In this document: piece by piece, positions 50,903-59,923 of the stretch
Layout: the number at the start of each line of letters is the position of its first letter
Position numbering within the stretch: the stretch's first letter is position 1
Translations under genes and position numbers: made by a program
Assembly: GCF_007830125.1 (NCBI RefSeq)
Contig: NZ_VLLG01000002.1
Coordinates: 940,985 to 1,004,984 of the forward strand
Direction: 5' to 3'
DNA: 64,000 nt
Source of the DNA: Chitinophaga japonensis
Lineage (GTDB): Bacteria; Bacteroidota; Bacteroidia; Chitinophagales; Chitinophagaceae
Notes under the pieces: generated by a model
Databases searched by the model: none
What the model was told of the DNA's origin: nothing
Seen by the model: only the letters and a program-made list of their open reading frames with translations

Positions 50903-51304
50903 TCAATCGTTATGTTCCATCCTTTCAGCGTCGCTCCACATCTCCTCCAGGTTATAGAATTTGCGGGTTTCGGGTTGAAAGGCATGCACCACCACATTCA
51001 CATAGTCTACCAGTATCCATTGCTGAGCGGTAAAGCCTTCGTGCTTGTAAGGTTGTTCACCTGTTTTTTCCCGCACCTGCTCTTCCACATAGTCTGCAAT
51101 GGCCCTTACCTGTGTGTTAGAATTTGCTTCGCATATGATAAAGAAATCGGCCACAGCTTCAGGGATCTGGCGCAGATCCAGGGATACAATGTTTTCCCCC
51201 TTTTTTTCCTGGATGGCCTTTATGATGGTGGTAAAAATCTCACTGTCTCTGCTTAAGCGTGTTTGCGCTTTTTTACGCGTGCTCAGAACGGTTAAGGGTG
51301 CCAA
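50903..51304 (-). CDS. rsfS: Ribosome silencing factor RsfS
   Basis: A 133-residue RsfS/Iojap protein that binds ribosomal protein uL14 and blocks subunit joining when nutrients are scarce. The core is normal: IVSLDLRQIPEAVADFFIICEANSNTQVRAIAD (residues 39-71), W111 in the QQWILVDYVNVVVHAF stretch, and FYNLEEMWSDAE at the end. The first 20 residues are extra and basic. An exact -7 box is at 51343-51350. Gene order rsfS-ftsH-LUD, with birA divergent, is typical of the phylum. Confidence 0.95.
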   Translation of the reverse strand: MAPLTVLSTRKKAQTRLSRDSEIFTTIIKAIQEKKGENIVSLDLRQIPEAVADFFIICEANSNTQVRAIADYVEEQVREKTGEQPYKHEGFTAQQWILVDYVNVVVHAFQPETRKFYNLEEMWSDAERMEHND

Positions 51305-51342
51305 TAAAAATCTTGTTTTTGTTAAAAATAAACTTTAATTGT

Positions 51343-51350
51343 CAAAATTA
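51343..51350 (-). promoter_or_regulatory. Promoter -7 box TAATTTTG of rsfS
   Basis: Exact TAnnTTTG element on the minus strand, 39 bases from the rsfS ATG, giving a leader of about 33 bases. Confidence 0.5.
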
Positions 51351-51476
51351 CTAAAGAAGCGGCAAATATCCTGTTTATTAATGTGCCGCCAATGGCCTGT
51401 AAATGTTAATAAAACAATAAAATGCGCTACTTTTCGGACCGGCTTCTGCTAAAATTATCAAATAAGCATTTTTACC

Positions 51477-52220
51477 GTGATCGGACAACCATTTTACGTT
51501 CTAGACCAGGTAGACAGCACCAATAACTATGCCATGGAGCAGGTAAATACCGGGCAGATAACGCACGGCACCACCTGGTTTGCCATGGAGCAAACAGCCG
51601 GAAAAGGGCAGCGGGGCAAGCAATGGCTATCGCCCCCGGGAGAAAACCTGATGCTGAGCATCGCCCTGCAACCCGGCGGCTTGCCGCTTTCCCGGCAGTT
51701 CCTGCTTAGCGCAGCCGTGGCGCTGGGCGCTACGGATTTCTTCGGCCAATACGCCGGCGATGAGACCTGCATTAAGTGGAGCAATGATATTTACTGGCGT
51801 GACAGAAAGGCAGGGGGCATCCTGATCGAGAACGTACTGAGAGGCAGTACATGGCAATATGCCATAACCGGCATCGGCATCAACATTAACCAGACCCGTT
51901 TCCCGGAGCACCTGCCCAACCCTGTATCCCTGCAGCAGATCACCGGGCGGGCATGGGATGCGGTAGCGCTGGGACAGGAACTGTGCCGGTGCCTGGAGCC
52001 CTGGCTGCAAAAGCTGCAACCGGTGCACTATACCACCGTACTGGAGGCATACAAAAGCCGGCTGTTCCGGCTGAATGAGCCGGGCCTGTACCGCATGCAG
52101 GGCGAGTATTTCCAGGGAATAATCCGTGATGTGCTGCCGGACGGCCGGCTGTGCCTAGAAAGGGACGGCACGCTGCTGGAGCTGAGCTTCGGGGAAGTGG
52201 AATTTGTAGTTGTACGCTGA
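51477..52220 (+). CDS. birA: Biotin-acetyl-CoA-carboxylase ligase (no DNA-binding domain)
   Basis: A 247-residue biotin protein ligase that attaches biotin to the carboxyl carrier protein through biotinyl-AMP. The nucleotide loop AGKGQRGKQW and the catalytic KWSNDIYW are present. It is a group I enzyme: there is no N-terminal helix-turn-helix, so it does not repress biotin genes. The start is GTG (51477), the only candidate that keeps the DSTNNYA block near the beginning. The stop codon CGC-TGA merges with D-family words downstream. Confidence 0.95.
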   Translation: MIGQPFYVLDQVDSTNNYAMEQVNTGQITHGTTWFAMEQTAGKGQRGKQWLSPPGENLMLSIALQPGGLPLSRQFLLSAAVALGATDFFGQYAGDETCIKWSNDIYWRDRKAGGILIENVLRGSTWQYAITGIGININQTRFPEHLPNPVSLQQITGRAWDAVALGQELCRCLEPWLQKLQPVHYTTVLEAYKSRLFRLNEPGLYRMQGEYFQGIIRDVLPDGRLCLERDGTLLELSFGEVEFVVVR

Positions 52221-52276
52221 GGGCGGAACGCTTAACGCATCCGGCGTTTTGCATTCAGCATTCTGCGTTCAACGCC
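52221..52276. repeat. D-family mirror element between convergent birA and GT39
   Basis: GGAACGCTTAACGCATCCGG (about 52225-52244) faces GCATTCAGCATTCTGCGTTC (52251-52270) as imperfect inverted copies of GAACGC words. It fills the whole 48-bp gap and touches the stop codons of both genes: the GT39 TGA at 52269-52271 is in the right arm. Confidence 0.55.
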
Positions 52277-53822
52277 AGGCCCGGAATTCCTGCATCCTTT
52301 GCTGCCGCCAGTTACGGAACCGGGCAGGCAGATCCGGGGAAAGTCCCTTCAGCAGGTACACCCCGGTACCGTATTCCCTGGCCAGGGGCTGCTGCACCTG
52401 CCCTACCTTTATGATCACCGCGGCATTTTCACGGGCCCGTTTGTCCGGCTCATCATCCAGCAGTATAATGTACCGGAGCGTATCCATACGCGGGAACCAA
52501 AACACGTAATCGGCGCTAAAGGACCGGGCCGGGGGCATACCCCTGCCACGGTTGTAATAATTCAGCGCGCCGGCCTGCCCATAATTGCCGCACATGATCA
52601 GCGTGTAAGGCTTATCGCTGTCCGGTACCTGTGCATAGGCCTTGCGGGACAGCGCCGCCATTTCCCGCCAGCCCAGCATATCCGCAAAGTCCTGCGGCAA
52701 CGCATGGTCCTTCCCGTCCTCCCAGCGTAGCATGCCCAGTTCCCGGAACTTCTTTGACTTTTCCTGTATGGCAGCGGGGCTGAGCACCGGGAAGATCACA
52801 TTGAACAGGTAAAGGAAAGGCGCTATGATCAGTACTAACCAGCACGCACGTACGTATTTTAACCAGCGGGCGCTGAACAGCCGCTCCCAGCACACCCCGC
52901 CAAACGCCAGCACCATAGGGTACAGCCCCAGCGCATAATAGCTTTTGGCCTGCAGGTACAGGAACAACAGGATCACAAACAGGTAGGTAAGGCCCAGGAA
53001 CAGGTAGGGGCGGAAAGGGCGGTAAAAGAACAAGGCCAGCAAACCGGACGCGACCAGGAAAAAGCCGGAAAAAAAGAACAGGAACTGCGCGCGCAGGAAA
53101 TCAAAGCGGTCCACGTTCACGAGCTGGTACCTGGTAAGCTCTTCCATGTGGTGCAGTACGGGCATGCCGTTGCGGAACTGCCAGATCACGTTGGGCAACG
53201 CCAGCAGCAGCGCTACCAGCACACCGGCGTACAGGTACCTGTTAAAAAACACCTTCCGCTGCGGCGACAATAATACCGCCGGCACCAGCCCTGTCACCAG
53301 GAACAGGATATTGTACTTGTTCAGGAACCCCAGCCCGATGGCCACGCCGAGCCACAGCAGGCATTTACGATGCTCGGTGTGTATGTAGCGGATCAGCAGG
53401 TAGAACACCCAGGTCCAGCAGAGCACATCAAACGAATTGGGCTGATACAGCATGTTAAGACGCAGCATGGAGGAAAAGATAAAGGCGGTGGCAGCCAGCA
53501 GCAACGCATACACGCCTCCCTTCAGCTCCTGCGCCATACGCATGACCAGCAGCAGGGTGAGCGCACCAAACAAGGCAGGAAAGAACTTTACCCAGAAAAA
53601 AGAGCCGCCCAGCCATTTTATGAGCAGGGAGGTAACAGCGGTAAACGGTGGTACGGACAAGTAGCCGGCCGCCAGGTGCCCGCCCATATCCAGGTGCAGG
53701 TATTCATCCCGGTGCAGGTCGTATACCGGGTTGATAATGCAGTAGTGCAGCACCATTTTCAGTAAGATCAATCCTGCTGGCAGGTAATAAGCGGTAGCGC
53801 GGTGAGTGGCAGTTGCTTGCAT
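52269..53822 (-). CDS. Glycosyltransferase family 39-type membrane protein
   Basis: A 517-residue polytopic glycosyltransferase (PMT/ArnT-like) using a lipid-linked sugar on the periplasmic side. The catalytic first-loop motif H-R-D-E-Y-L-H-L-D is near residue 33, and about 11-12 hydrophobic helices follow to residue 360. A C-terminal soluble domain (365-517) resembles that of other PMT_2 proteins. The start MQATATHRAT at 53822 places the DE motif as usual; an in-frame ATG at 53885 would overlap a leader hairpin. Acceptor unknown (lipid A or exopolysaccharide are possible). Confidence 0.85.
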   Translation of the reverse strand: MQATATHRATAYYLPAGLILLKMVLHYCIINPVYDLHRDEYLHLDMGGHLAAGYLSVPPFTAVTSLLIKWLGGSFFWVKFFPALFGALTLLLVMRMAQELKGGVYALLLAATAFIFSSMLRLNMLYQPNSFDVLCWTWVFYLLIRYIHTEHRKCLLWLGVAIGLGFLNKYNILFLVTGLVPAVLLSPQRKVFFNRYLYAGVLVALLLALPNVIWQFRNGMPVLHHMEELTRYQLVNVDRFDFLRAQFLFFFSGFFLVASGLLALFFYRPFRPYLFLGLTYLFVILLFLYLQAKSYYALGLYPMVLAFGGVCWERLFSARWLKYVRACWLVLIIAPFLYLFNVIFPVLSPAAIQEKSKKFRELGMLRWEDGKDHALPQDFADMLGWREMAALSRKAYAQVPDSDKPYTLIMCGNYGQAGALNYYNRGRGMPPARSFSADYVFWFPRMDTLRYIILLDDEPDKRARENAAVIIKVGQVQQPLAREYGTGVYLLKGLSPDLPARFRNWRQQRMQEFRAWR

Positions 53823-53841
53823 AGTGTAAGGGCAAAAGCAA

Positions 53842-53878
53842 GAAAGCGTCCGGGGGGAGTAATACCCGGGACGCTTCT
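53842..53878 (-). other. GC-rich hairpin in the GT39 leader
   Basis: AGCGTCCGGG-type left arm (about 53845-53854) pairs with CCCGGGACGCTTCT (53865-53878) around AGTAATA, with one or two bulges. On the minus strand the stem is followed by TTTCTTGCTTTTGC, so it looks like a weak terminator placed 20 bases before the GT39 ATG. A 7-of-8 -7 box (53906-53913) lies just upstream, which would make this an attenuator-like leader. Confidence 0.45.
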
Positions 53879-54010
53879 CTGGCAAGTTTAAACCTTGTTT
53901 AAAAACAAAATTTTGGTTGATAAAGGTGTATCAATTTGTGAATTCTTTGTTAAATAATCAAAAATAAAATTGCAACATCTGTTCAAATTAATCATTTGCC
54001 CCCGGATGCG

Positions 54011-54018
54011 TAACTTTG
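54011..54018 (+). promoter_or_regulatory. -7 box TAACTTTG at the AraC gene
   Basis: Exact TAnnTTTG element ending five bases before the annotated ATG (54023). If it is used, transcription starts at about the ATG, so the message would be leaderless or translation would begin at the ATG at 54074 (MDLLEDYVSG). Confidence 0.45.
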
Positions 54019-54022
54019 AAGT

Positions 54023-54952
54023 ATGCCCACACAAAAAAAACAGGTTCCCCGTATACAACCGGCGCATGCCGGTATGGACCTTCTCGAGGATTATGTTTCC
54101 GGTGTAAAAGTGCCTGCCAGGGGCAGCATTGTAGTGCACCGCCGCGGGGAGCATGTTTGCAGAACCTATGTGGCCTCTTCCCGGCGGGATTATTACAAAA
54201 TATCCCTGATCACCGCAGGCACCGGCATCTATACCCTGGGCGCGCAGCCACACCAGGTAGCGCCGCCCACGCTGATATTTACCCACCCGCTGGAGATAAA
54301 GAGCTGGGAAGGCACTTCCGTGGAGCAGGACGGCTATAACTGCCTGTTTACGGAACGGCTATTTGAAAAACACCGCCATTACCGGGAAGACATCCTGCGG
54401 CACCCGCTGTTCCAGCCGGGCGCGCAGGCCGTGTTACCTTTAACTTCCGCACAGGCGGCCGGACTGCAATCCATTTTTGAGCAACTGATGCGGGAATATA
54501 ACAACACGGCAGCTTTCCGCCAGGAAGCCATCCTGCTGTACCTGCAGCTTTTGCTGCTGGAAGGCAGGCGCGCCGGCAGGCAGACGGATGAACAACAACA
54601 GCCGTTTTCCGCAGGACAATGGCTGGTGCAGCGATTTACCAACCTGCTGGAAAAACAGTTTCCCATTGAAAACATGGACCAACAGGTACCGCTAAGAACA
54701 GCCGGGGAGTATGCCCTTGCGCTGAACGTGCACCCCAACCATCTGAATGCTACGGTAAAACAACTGACGGGCCGCACCGTGAGCGAGCACATACGGCACC
54801 GCTTGCTGCTGGAAGCCAAGCTGCTGCTGCTGCATACGGACTGGCACATCGGGGAGATAGCCCGCAGCCTGGGCTTTGAGGAGCCGGCCAATTTCACCCA
54901 CTTCTTCAAGAGCCAGGCAGGACAGTCCCCGCATATATTCCGTACGCTGTAG
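54023..54952 (+). CDS. AraC family transcriptional regulator
   Basis: A 309-residue regulator with an N-terminal beta-barrel sensing domain (about 30-130), a helical linker, and a C-terminal pair of helix-turn-helices (about 220-309). The second carries WHIGEIARSLGFEEPANFTHFF and ends SPHIFRTL, the AraC/XylS signature. It likely activates the adjacent aldo/keto reductase gene, whose promoter has a 19-bp palindrome; that is inference. The start could instead be the ATG at 54074, given the promoter position. Inducer unknown. Confidence 0.9.
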   Translation: MPTQKKQVPRIQPAHAGMDLLEDYVSGVKVPARGSIVVHRRGEHVCRTYVASSRRDYYKISLITAGTGIYTLGAQPHQVAPPTLIFTHPLEIKSWEGTSVEQDGYNCLFTERLFEKHRHYREDILRHPLFQPGAQAVLPLTSAQAAGLQSIFEQLMREYNNTAAFRQEAILLYLQLLLLEGRRAGRQTDEQQQPFSAGQWLVQRFTNLLEKQFPIENMDQQVPLRTAGEYALALNVHPNHLNATVKQLTGRTVSEHIRHRLLLEAKLLLLHTDWHIGEIARSLGFEEPANFTHFFKSQAGQSPHIFRTL

Positions 54953-54978
54953 CACATGCTTTGATTTTTACAATTATT

Positions 54979-54997
54979 CCTTTGTGCCGCACAAAGG
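54979..54997. promoter_or_regulatory. Predicted operator upstream of the aldo/keto reductase
   Basis: CCTTTGTG-ccg-CACAAAGG, a perfect 8-bp inverted repeat with a 3-bp centre. It lies 20 bases upstream of the -7 box at 55017-55024, that is at roughly -52 to -34, a usual position for an activator. It sits between the AraC gene and its likely target. Confidence 0.6.
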
Positions 54998-55016
54998 CGG
55001 TCCCGGTGTCCCTGCC

Positions 55017-55024
55017 TAATTTTG
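55017..55024 (+). promoter_or_regulatory. Promoter -7 box TAATTTTG of the aldo/keto reductase
   Basis: Exact TAnnTTTG element, predicted transcript start near 55030, leader of about 15 bases to the ATG at 55046. Confidence 0.55.
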
Positions 55025-55045
55025 TAATTATTAAACTCAATTATC

Positions 55046-56038
<993 letters not shown>

Positions 56039-56045
56039 TATCCGG

Positions 56046-56089
56046 ATGTGCGGACAGGCAGGTGCAGGCGCATCAGCCTATCCGCACAT
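56046..56089. repeat. E-family hairpin, likely bidirectional terminator
   Basis: ATGTGCGGACAGGC (56046-56059) and GCCTATCCGCACAT (56076-56089) are inverted repeats with one mismatch in 14 around a 16-nt loop. The right arm lies inside the SUI1-type gene and codes for its last residues (NVRIG before the stop at 56073-56075). It separates the convergent aldo/keto reductase and SUI1 genes. Confidence 0.7.
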
Positions 56090-56417
56090 TATACTTGTTT
56101 TCCTGCAGCCATTTCTGTACACGGTCGCGGTAGTCGCCCTGGATCAGTATCTGCCCGTCCTTTACGCTGCCGCCGGCGCCGCATTTTGTTTTCAGGGTTT
56201 TGCCCAATTGTTCGAGGTCGGCGCTGGTGCCTACAAACCCTTCTACCAGCGTCACTACTTTACCGGCCCGCTGCTTGGTATCCAGCCTTATTTTCAGCCG
56301 CTGCTGCGCAGGAGGCAGGGTATTTTCCACGGCAGCCGGTTCCTGCTCAAAAGAAAAATCCGGGTCCGTTGAATAGACGATACCGCCGCCGCCAGTGTTT
56401 CGTTTCTTCTTTGTCAT
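56073..56417 (-). CDS. SUI1/YciH family translation factor
   Basis: A 114-residue protein with a flexible N-terminus (1-40) and an eIF1/SUI1 domain (about 45-114). It contains VEGFVGTSADLEQLGKTLKTKCGAGGSVKDG (residues 58-88), where CGAGGSVKDG is the hallmark loop, and GDYRDRVQKWLQ. Bacterial homologues such as YciH influence start-codon selection fidelity. Its C-terminus is encoded by one arm of an E-family hairpin. The methyltransferase gene upstream is 11 bases away. Confidence 0.93.
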   Translation of the reverse strand: MTKKKRNTGGGGIVYSTDPDFSFEQEPAAVENTLPPAQQRLKIRLDTKQRAGKVVTLVEGFVGTSADLEQLGKTLKTKCGAGGSVKDGQILIQGDYRDRVQKWLQENKYNVRIG

Positions 56418-56428
56418 AGCAGTAAAAA

Positions 56429-57250
56429 TTAATTTTTCAGATGGTTCTTTACAAACGCCCAGTCCCGCTCCAGCAGGCTCTGCCTGGGTAAAGGAGGTGG
56501 CGCTTCCAGTTTCTTAACCCATTTGCGCAATTTCCTGAGCAGGAATTTTTCCCGGACAGGTGCTACCATCAAAGGGTTATCGTTGAATGCCCGTTTACTG
56601 AACAAATGCAATGTTATTCCATTAGTATAAAAATTACATTGAAATTTTTCGGCAAGATATTCCAAAGATTTAAGCGTATAAAACGAAATATGCTGCCCGG
56701 TTTCCGGAGCAAAATACCACCAGTCATCAATACTGCCGGGCGCTGTAGCAGGAACGATCTCCGTAGAAAACAGGATGCTATCCGCATATTCAAACATTTT
56801 TCCGATCTCCGTTAGGGGATCTGCCAGATGTTCAAAAACCTCAAACGCAGTCAACAATTCAAACTTCCCCGGGAACGGGCAATCATCCAGCTCAAAATAA
56901 CGGGCAAACAGGTTTTCGCAATAACGGTCAGTGTGTAAGAAGTCAAATCCTTTGTCACGCATATGCCGGGTAAAAAAACCATATCCCCCGGCATAATCCA
57001 GAAACCGTCCGTCAGCATTGAAGAAGCTCCTGATAATACGCTCGGTTTCTTCTCCCAGCTTAAAATTCCGGCTGATCAGCCCCAGATCAAGGGAGGTAAT
57101 TGCAGAAGAATAGGCTTCTTCCAGCCAGTAGGGCGCTTCGGTTTGTATAAACCCGGTTTCTCTACACCGGTAATACTGAACAGTATACTTCCCGAGCAGC
57201 TCAGCCGTAAGCAGCTTTTCGCTTTCCCCTTTTGTTATCCTGCTTTCCAT
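56429..57250 (-). CDS. SAM-dependent methyltransferase (class I)
   Basis: A 273-residue protein with a class I methyltransferase domain: motif I FLDYAGGYGFF (about residues 103-113), HTDRYCENL for motif II, FELLTAFEVFEHLADP for the next. A four-cysteine zinc domain is not evident; the N-terminal TVQYYRCRETGFIQTEAPYW resembles the start of sugar or LPS methyltransferases. Substrate unknown. It lies upstream of and close to the SUI1 gene (11 bases), so the two may be co-transcribed. Confidence 0.85.
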   Translation of the reverse strand: MESRITKGESEKLLTAELLGKYTVQYYRCRETGFIQTEAPYWLEEAYSSAITSLDLGLISRNFKLGEETERIIRSFFNADGRFLDYAGGYGFFTRHMRDKGFDFLHTDRYCENLFARYFELDDCPFPGKFELLTAFEVFEHLADPLTEIGKMFEYADSILFSTEIVPATAPGSIDDWWYFAPETGQHISFYTLKSLEYLAEKFQCNFYTNGITLHLFSKRAFNDNPLMVAPVREKFLLRKLRKWVKKLEAPPPLPRQSLLERDWAFVKNHLKN

Positions 57251-57323
57251 ATCGTTCTTTCCTTAACTAATATTATATTAACTGTAAAAACAGCCATAAT
57301 ATTATGATTACCTGATGTTATAC

Positions 57324-58217
57324 CTAAGTGATTTTTTCATTTTTAATTATCATCTGCAGCGCACCCGGTTCAATCCGGATCTGCACCTGCTTATCAGTGC
57401 CCGGGGATACGGCGTCGCCGTCCACCTGCAGGTAGTCCAGGCGCGAGCCGCTGATGGTAATGCAACGGCCGGTATAATGTTCCATGTACTTTGTTTTATG
57501 CACCTTGCCCAGCAGGGAGTAAATGCTTAAAGGCAGCAGCCCCAGGAAGCTCACCGGCGGTACAATGCATACATCCAGCAGACCGTCGAAAACGCTGGCA
57601 GGCCTGGCCAGCCGGAACTCATACCCCATCTGGTTGCCATTGGCCACGCTCAGCATAAAAGCCGGTCTTTGCAGGGTATTACCGTCAATATCGATCGTAT
57701 AATTGTTATCCTTATACGCGCGGAAACTTTGTATCACCAGTTTTGCATAGCCCCACAGACCGCGCTTCTCGGTATGGCGGAACTTATCGGCAACCAGGGC
57801 ATCAAAGCCCAGGCCGGCATTGCTCAGGAACAGGTGCTCGTTGGCATAGCCTACATCAATCGCCCTGCGCTTGTTCTGCACAATCAACTGCAGGGCTTTC
57901 CGCACATCCAGCGGGATCTTCAGTGCCCTGGCCAGGCCATTACCGCTGCCCAGGGGAATAATGGCCAGCGCAGTATTGCTACCTACCAGGCCCTGTGCAA
58001 TCTCGTTAATGGAGCCATCACCGCCCACGGCCACTACGGTATCCACGCCCTGCTGCACCGCCTCCTGCGCCAGGTGGGCGCCATGTCCCAGGTAGGCCAG
58101 GTGGGTGATCTGTACAGAAAAATCCGGCTCCGGGAGGTACTGCCGTATGACGCCTCCCAGGCGCTTTTCCCTGTCTGTGCCCGCTTTGCGGTTAATGATA
58201 ATAAGGATCTTTCTCAA
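57324..58217 (-). CDS. Diacylglycerol/lipid kinase family protein (YegS/DgkB type)
   Basis: A 297-residue soluble lipid kinase with an ATP-cone fold: GGDGS at 65-69 and PLGSGNGLAR at 88-97, the family's nucleotide-binding and catalytic segments. It phosphorylates diacylglycerol or a related lipid at the inner membrane. It is unrelated in fold to the DgkA-type enzyme at 714-1088, so the window holds two lipid kinase types. It begins 19 bases after nadC and is probably in one operon with it. Confidence 0.93.
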   Translation of the reverse strand: MRKILIIINRKAGTDREKRLGGVIRQYLPEPDFSVQITHLAYLGHGAHLAQEAVQQGVDTVVAVGGDGSINEIAQGLVGSNTALAIIPLGSGNGLARALKIPLDVRKALQLIVQNKRRAIDVGYANEHLFLSNAGLGFDALVADKFRHTEKRGLWGYAKLVIQSFRAYKDNNYTIDIDGNTLQRPAFMLSVANGNQMGYEFRLARPASVFDGLLDVCIVPPVSFLGLLPLSIYSLLGKVHKTKYMEHYTGRCITISGSRLDYLQVDGDAVSPGTDKQVQIRIEPGALQMIIKNEKIT

Positions 58218-58236
58218 ATGATTTATTTTACCAGTC

Positions 58237-59085
58237 TTATTCGACTGCTTTCAAACTCAGGTCCAGGCTTACGGCGTGATGAATGATAGCGCCTACGGAA
58301 ACAAAGTCCACGCCTGTTTTAGCATAGGCTTCCACGTTATCCAGGGTAATGCCGCCGGAAGCTTCCGTTTCGTAACGCCCGTTTATAAGGTCCAGTGCGG
58401 CGGGCAGTTGCTCCGGGCTGAAATTGTCCAGCATAATGCGGTGAATGCCGCCTACTGCCAGCACCTCCCGCACATCGTCCAGGTTGCGGGTCTCCACTTC
58501 TATCTGCAGTTGGAGGCCGCGCTCCTGCAGGTACTGCTGTGTTTTGGTAACCGCCGCGGTAATGCCGCCTGCAAAATCGATATGATTATCTTTCAGCATG
58601 ATCATATCGTACAGGCCCATGCGGTGATTTACGCCGCCGCCAATGCGCACGGCGGCTTTCTCCAGCAGGCGGAAGTTAGGGGTGGTTTTGCGGGTGTCCA
58701 GCACACGGGTGCGGTAGCCTTTCAGCTTTTGTACATACTGCTGCGTAAGCGTGGCAATGCCGCTCATGCGCTGCATGCAGTTCAGCACCAGGCGCTCCGC
58801 CATCAGCAGGGTGTGCACGGCCGCTTCTACTTCAAAAGCCGTTTCGCCAGGCTGCATGGGGTCTCCGTCCTTTTTAAAGGGGGTAAAAACGGTGAACCGG
58901 TCCAGGTAACGGAAGATGGCTTCCGCTACTTCCATGCCGGCCAGCAGGCCCTGCTCCTTTACGCGGAGCTGTGCCTTGCCACGGGCCGTAGGCGGGATAC
59001 AGGCCATGGTGCTGTGATCCCCGCTGCCGATATCTTCCGCTAAAGCATTCCTTATAAGGCTGGTAAGCACATTTTCATTTAACAT
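58237..59085 (-). CDS. nadC: Nicotinate-nucleotide pyrophosphorylase (carboxylating)
   Basis: A 282-residue quinolinate phosphoribosyltransferase making nicotinate mononucleotide from quinolinate and PRPP in NAD synthesis. Active-site blocks are DTRKTTPNFRLLEKAAVRIGGG (residues 133-154), HRMGLYDMIMLKDNH, and VETRNLDDVREV. Start ATG at 59085 (MLNENVLTSL); a TTG at 59094 is in frame but less likely. The A-family mirror element begins 27 bases upstream, and a DUF4783 gene precedes it, an order typical of Bacteroidota. Confidence 0.96.
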   Translation of the reverse strand: MLNENVLTSLIRNALAEDIGSGDHSTMACIPPTARGKAQLRVKEQGLLAGMEVAEAIFRYLDRFTVFTPFKKDGDPMQPGETAFEVEAAVHTLLMAERLVLNCMQRMSGIATLTQQYVQKLKGYRTRVLDTRKTTPNFRLLEKAAVRIGGGVNHRMGLYDMIMLKDNHIDFAGGITAAVTKTQQYLQERGLQLQIEVETRNLDDVREVLAVGGIHRIMLDNFSPEQLPAALDLINGRYETEASGGITLDNVEAYAKTGVDFVSVGAIIHHAVSLDLSLKAVE

Positions 59086-59112
59086 AGTGTCCAAACATTA
59101 TAAATAAATGTG

Positions 59113-59220
59113 AAATCACAAAATCCAAATCCCAAATTGACGGCTGACACCTAACTACCTGTAACAGTCCAAATGTTATTGGCAACCTGCTTCAGATTTG
59201 GAATTTGGATTTTGGGATTT
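59113..59220. repeat. A-family mirror element upstream of nadC
   Basis: Arms 59113-59137 and 59196-59220 (25 nt each) are inverted repeats matching at 23 of 25 positions, made of AAATCCCAAA / TTTGGGATTT words, with a 58-nt spacer. The right arm continues outward with one more TTTGGAATTTT. The spacer contains TTATTGGCAACC, also partly seen at 1-63, and GACGGCTGACAC, partly shared with the C-family copy at 45845-45945. Confidence 0.8.
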
Positions 59221-59246
59221 GGAATTTTAGACTTTGCGGCCCCAAA

Positions 59247-59282
59247 AATAAAGAGTGCCCTGCAATTAATATGCAGGGCACT
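59247..59282 (-). terminator. Intrinsic terminator of the DUF4783 gene
   Basis: A perfect 11-bp stem, AGTGCCCTGCA (59254-59264) / TGCAGGGCACT (59272-59282), with a seven-base loop. It is followed on the minus strand by CTTTATTTTT. It lies 58 bases after the DUF4783 stop and separates that transcript from nadC. Confidence 0.85.
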
Positions 59283-59339
59283 GTGGTTTTTCAAATTAAA
59301 AGCAAATCACAACCAGATATATCCAGATGAATGGGTGGG

Positions 59340-59870
59340 TTACTTGCTTTCAAACCGCAGCTCATTCAGTACCAGGGAACCGCCTTTTTTCTGCAGGAAA
59401 AAAGAGGTGCGGAAGCTGCCGCCACTGGTGGCCATGTTACCAATACCGTAGCGGGAACCGCCGCCGGCTTCGCCCTGGTGTAAAAGCTCAAAGGATTTTA
59501 CCTGGTTCCTGGAAAAGAAGTCCTTCAGTATGATCTCGGCCTGGGCCTTGCTGTAAGAACTGGACCTGCCGGCTATATTGATCTCTACTGTGTTATCGAG
59601 AAAGCGGGACAGGCTGCCGGCATCCCCTTGCTTGAGCGCGCTCACCACGTCTTCAAACGGGCCTGCCGTAGCGGGCCGTAGCGGGCGCGCAGACAGGGAA
59701 AATACCGTAACAATAGCTCCCAGTAACAGGACACCCAATATATACCTGCGCTGCGCGATCCATTTTTTTTCGCTGTTTCCTGATTGGTTGGAACCTCGCC
59801 GTATCTCCCCCGCTGTTATTGACTTTATCATGCTCGGTTTCATAAGAAAATATTGCTTTTTATTTGTCAT
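59340..59870 (-). CDS. DUF4783 domain protein
   Basis: A 176-residue protein with a basic N-terminal region, a single transmembrane or signal segment (about 43-60), and a DUF4783 domain (about 70-176) resembling a NTF2-like/cystatin-type fold: LSRFLDNTVEINIAGRSSSYSKAQAEIILKDFF (residues 91-123). Function unknown. In other Bacteroidota it sits next to nadC as here. ATG codons at 59843 and 59831 are alternative starts. An exact -7 box is 54 bases upstream and an intrinsic terminator follows. Confidence 0.85.
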   Translation of the reverse strand: MTNKKQYFLMKPSMIKSITAGEIRRGSNQSGNSEKKWIAQRRYILGVLLLGAIVTVFSLSARPLRPATAGPFEDVVSALKQGDAGSLSRFLDNTVEINIAGRSSSYSKAQAEIILKDFFSRNQVKSFELLHQGEAGGGSRYGIGNMATSGGSFRTSFFLQKKGGSLVLNELRFESK

Positions 59871-59923
59871 GCCCGGTGTACATGGTTATTTCAAAACTTT
59901 TTATTGCCAACCCCAGCTGTTGC

